The notes below the pieces were generated by a model that did not search any database, had not been told where the DNA came from, and saw only the letters and a list, made by a program, of their open reading frames with translations. A program made the position numbers and the translations under genes. Positions 63,918 to 64,000 of a stretch of DNA of 64,000 nucleotides are shown here, piece after piece (the first letter of the stretch is position 1; each line of letters opens with the position of its first letter). The stretch comes from Cognatishimia sp. WU-CL00825 (GTDB taxonomy: Bacteria; Pseudomonadota; Alphaproteobacteria; Rhodobacterales; Rhodobacteraceae). Location of the stretch: positions 682,001 to 746,000 of the forward strand of contig NZ_BAABWX010000001.1 of NCBI RefSeq assembly GCF_040364665.1, written 5' to 3'.

Positions 63918-64000
63918 ATTCTGTTCACCTTGTGGTTGATTTTTGCAACAGGTGCTAAATCAAACTTCGTCTACAAGCTCGTTTTTGGCCGCTACAAGGG
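63918..64000 (+). CDS. Possible start of a divergent coding region (cut by edge)
   Basis: In frame with ATT at 63918 (CTG at 63921, TTG at 63930 and 63936) an open stretch runs to the window end: LFTLWLIFATG, then AKSNFVYKLVFGRYKG. It is preceded by AAAGG at 63906. There is no ATG or GTG start in this frame. It may be a real gene with an unusual start or nothing. The rest of 63832-63917 is AT-rich promoter-like DNA. Confidence 0.25.
   Translation, partial: MLFTLWLIFATGAKSNFVYKLVFGRYK

Noticed and set aside
1..64000. tRNA, rRNA, CRISPR, insertion sequence or prophage
   Set aside because: I looked for TTCRA loops, rRNA segments, regular short repeats, transposase motifs and phage genes and saw none that hold up.

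Overview
The window looks like a stretch of chromosome from a marine alphaproteobacterium of the Rhodobacterales (Roseobacter group). Evidence is the dusB-ntrBC-ntrYX-trkAH-hfq-hflX order, an NtrC lacking the sigma-54 contact loop, fused ispDF, a cobalamin methionine synthase that appears split into separate proteins, Rhodobacterales-type DUF6477/DUF6456 neighbours, CtrA-type TTAAC-N6-TTAAC boxes, a GTTC-N7-GTTC LexA box, and GC-rich palindromic intergenic repeats typical of the group. It reads as core genome: I see no rRNA, tRNA, CRISPR array, insertion sequence or prophage.

Layout. 0-3 kb: the truncated start of a GluQRS gene, a palindrome-rich spacer, trmFO, then a 548-base spacer with a long hairpin, a perfect CtrA box and G-tracts, then a PaaI-like thioesterase. 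3-7 kb: a DUF1127-like small protein divergent from a MocR regulator, a TDT-family transporter, and rplM-rpsI. 7-16.5 kb, mostly minus strand: TetR regulator/PPK2, hydrolase/metA/ATPase, FadL-type porin, EamA exporter, epimerase, ABM protein and guaA. 16.5-23 kb: an MttB-family methyltransferase, DUF6477 divergent from a DUF6456 HTH protein (candidate gene-transfer-agent activator) with a CtrA-like box between them, then the catalase/OxyR/peroxiredoxin oxidative stress group. 23-32 kb: lipA, two cytochromes c with a divergent LysR gene, hpt, a COQ10-like protein, a MerR/membrane protein pair, amtB, and ispDF-pgpA-pncC. 32-44 kb: the plus-strand nitrogen/redox two-component, potassium uptake and RNA chaperone operon. 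44-55 kb: penicillin acylase, HIBADH-type reductase, SYLF lipoprotein, hemB, mfd, Bcr/CflA efflux and a K+ channel. 55-64 kb: an AMP-ligase/DsbA operon with a divergent XRE-cupin regulator, then DUF1638, a corrinoid protein, an SOS-boxed radical SAM gene, the homocysteine-methyltransferase partner, and a compact MprF-like protein.

How the genes connect. Methionine synthesis is served at both ends: metA, predicted to use acetyl-CoA, near 10 kb, and the corrinoid and homocysteine subunits of a split MetH near 59-62 kb. The MttB homologue at 17 kb has no corrinoid partner beside it and may share the one at 59 kb. Nitrogen status (NtrBC, AmtB) and redox or envelope signals (NtrYX) sit with K+ uptake and Hfq/HflX. 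The strongest leads for new biology are the GafA-like regulator with its CtrA-type site, the hairpin at 2068-2154, the LexA box on the radical SAM gene, the MocR operator dyads, and DUF1638 beside the split MetH genes.
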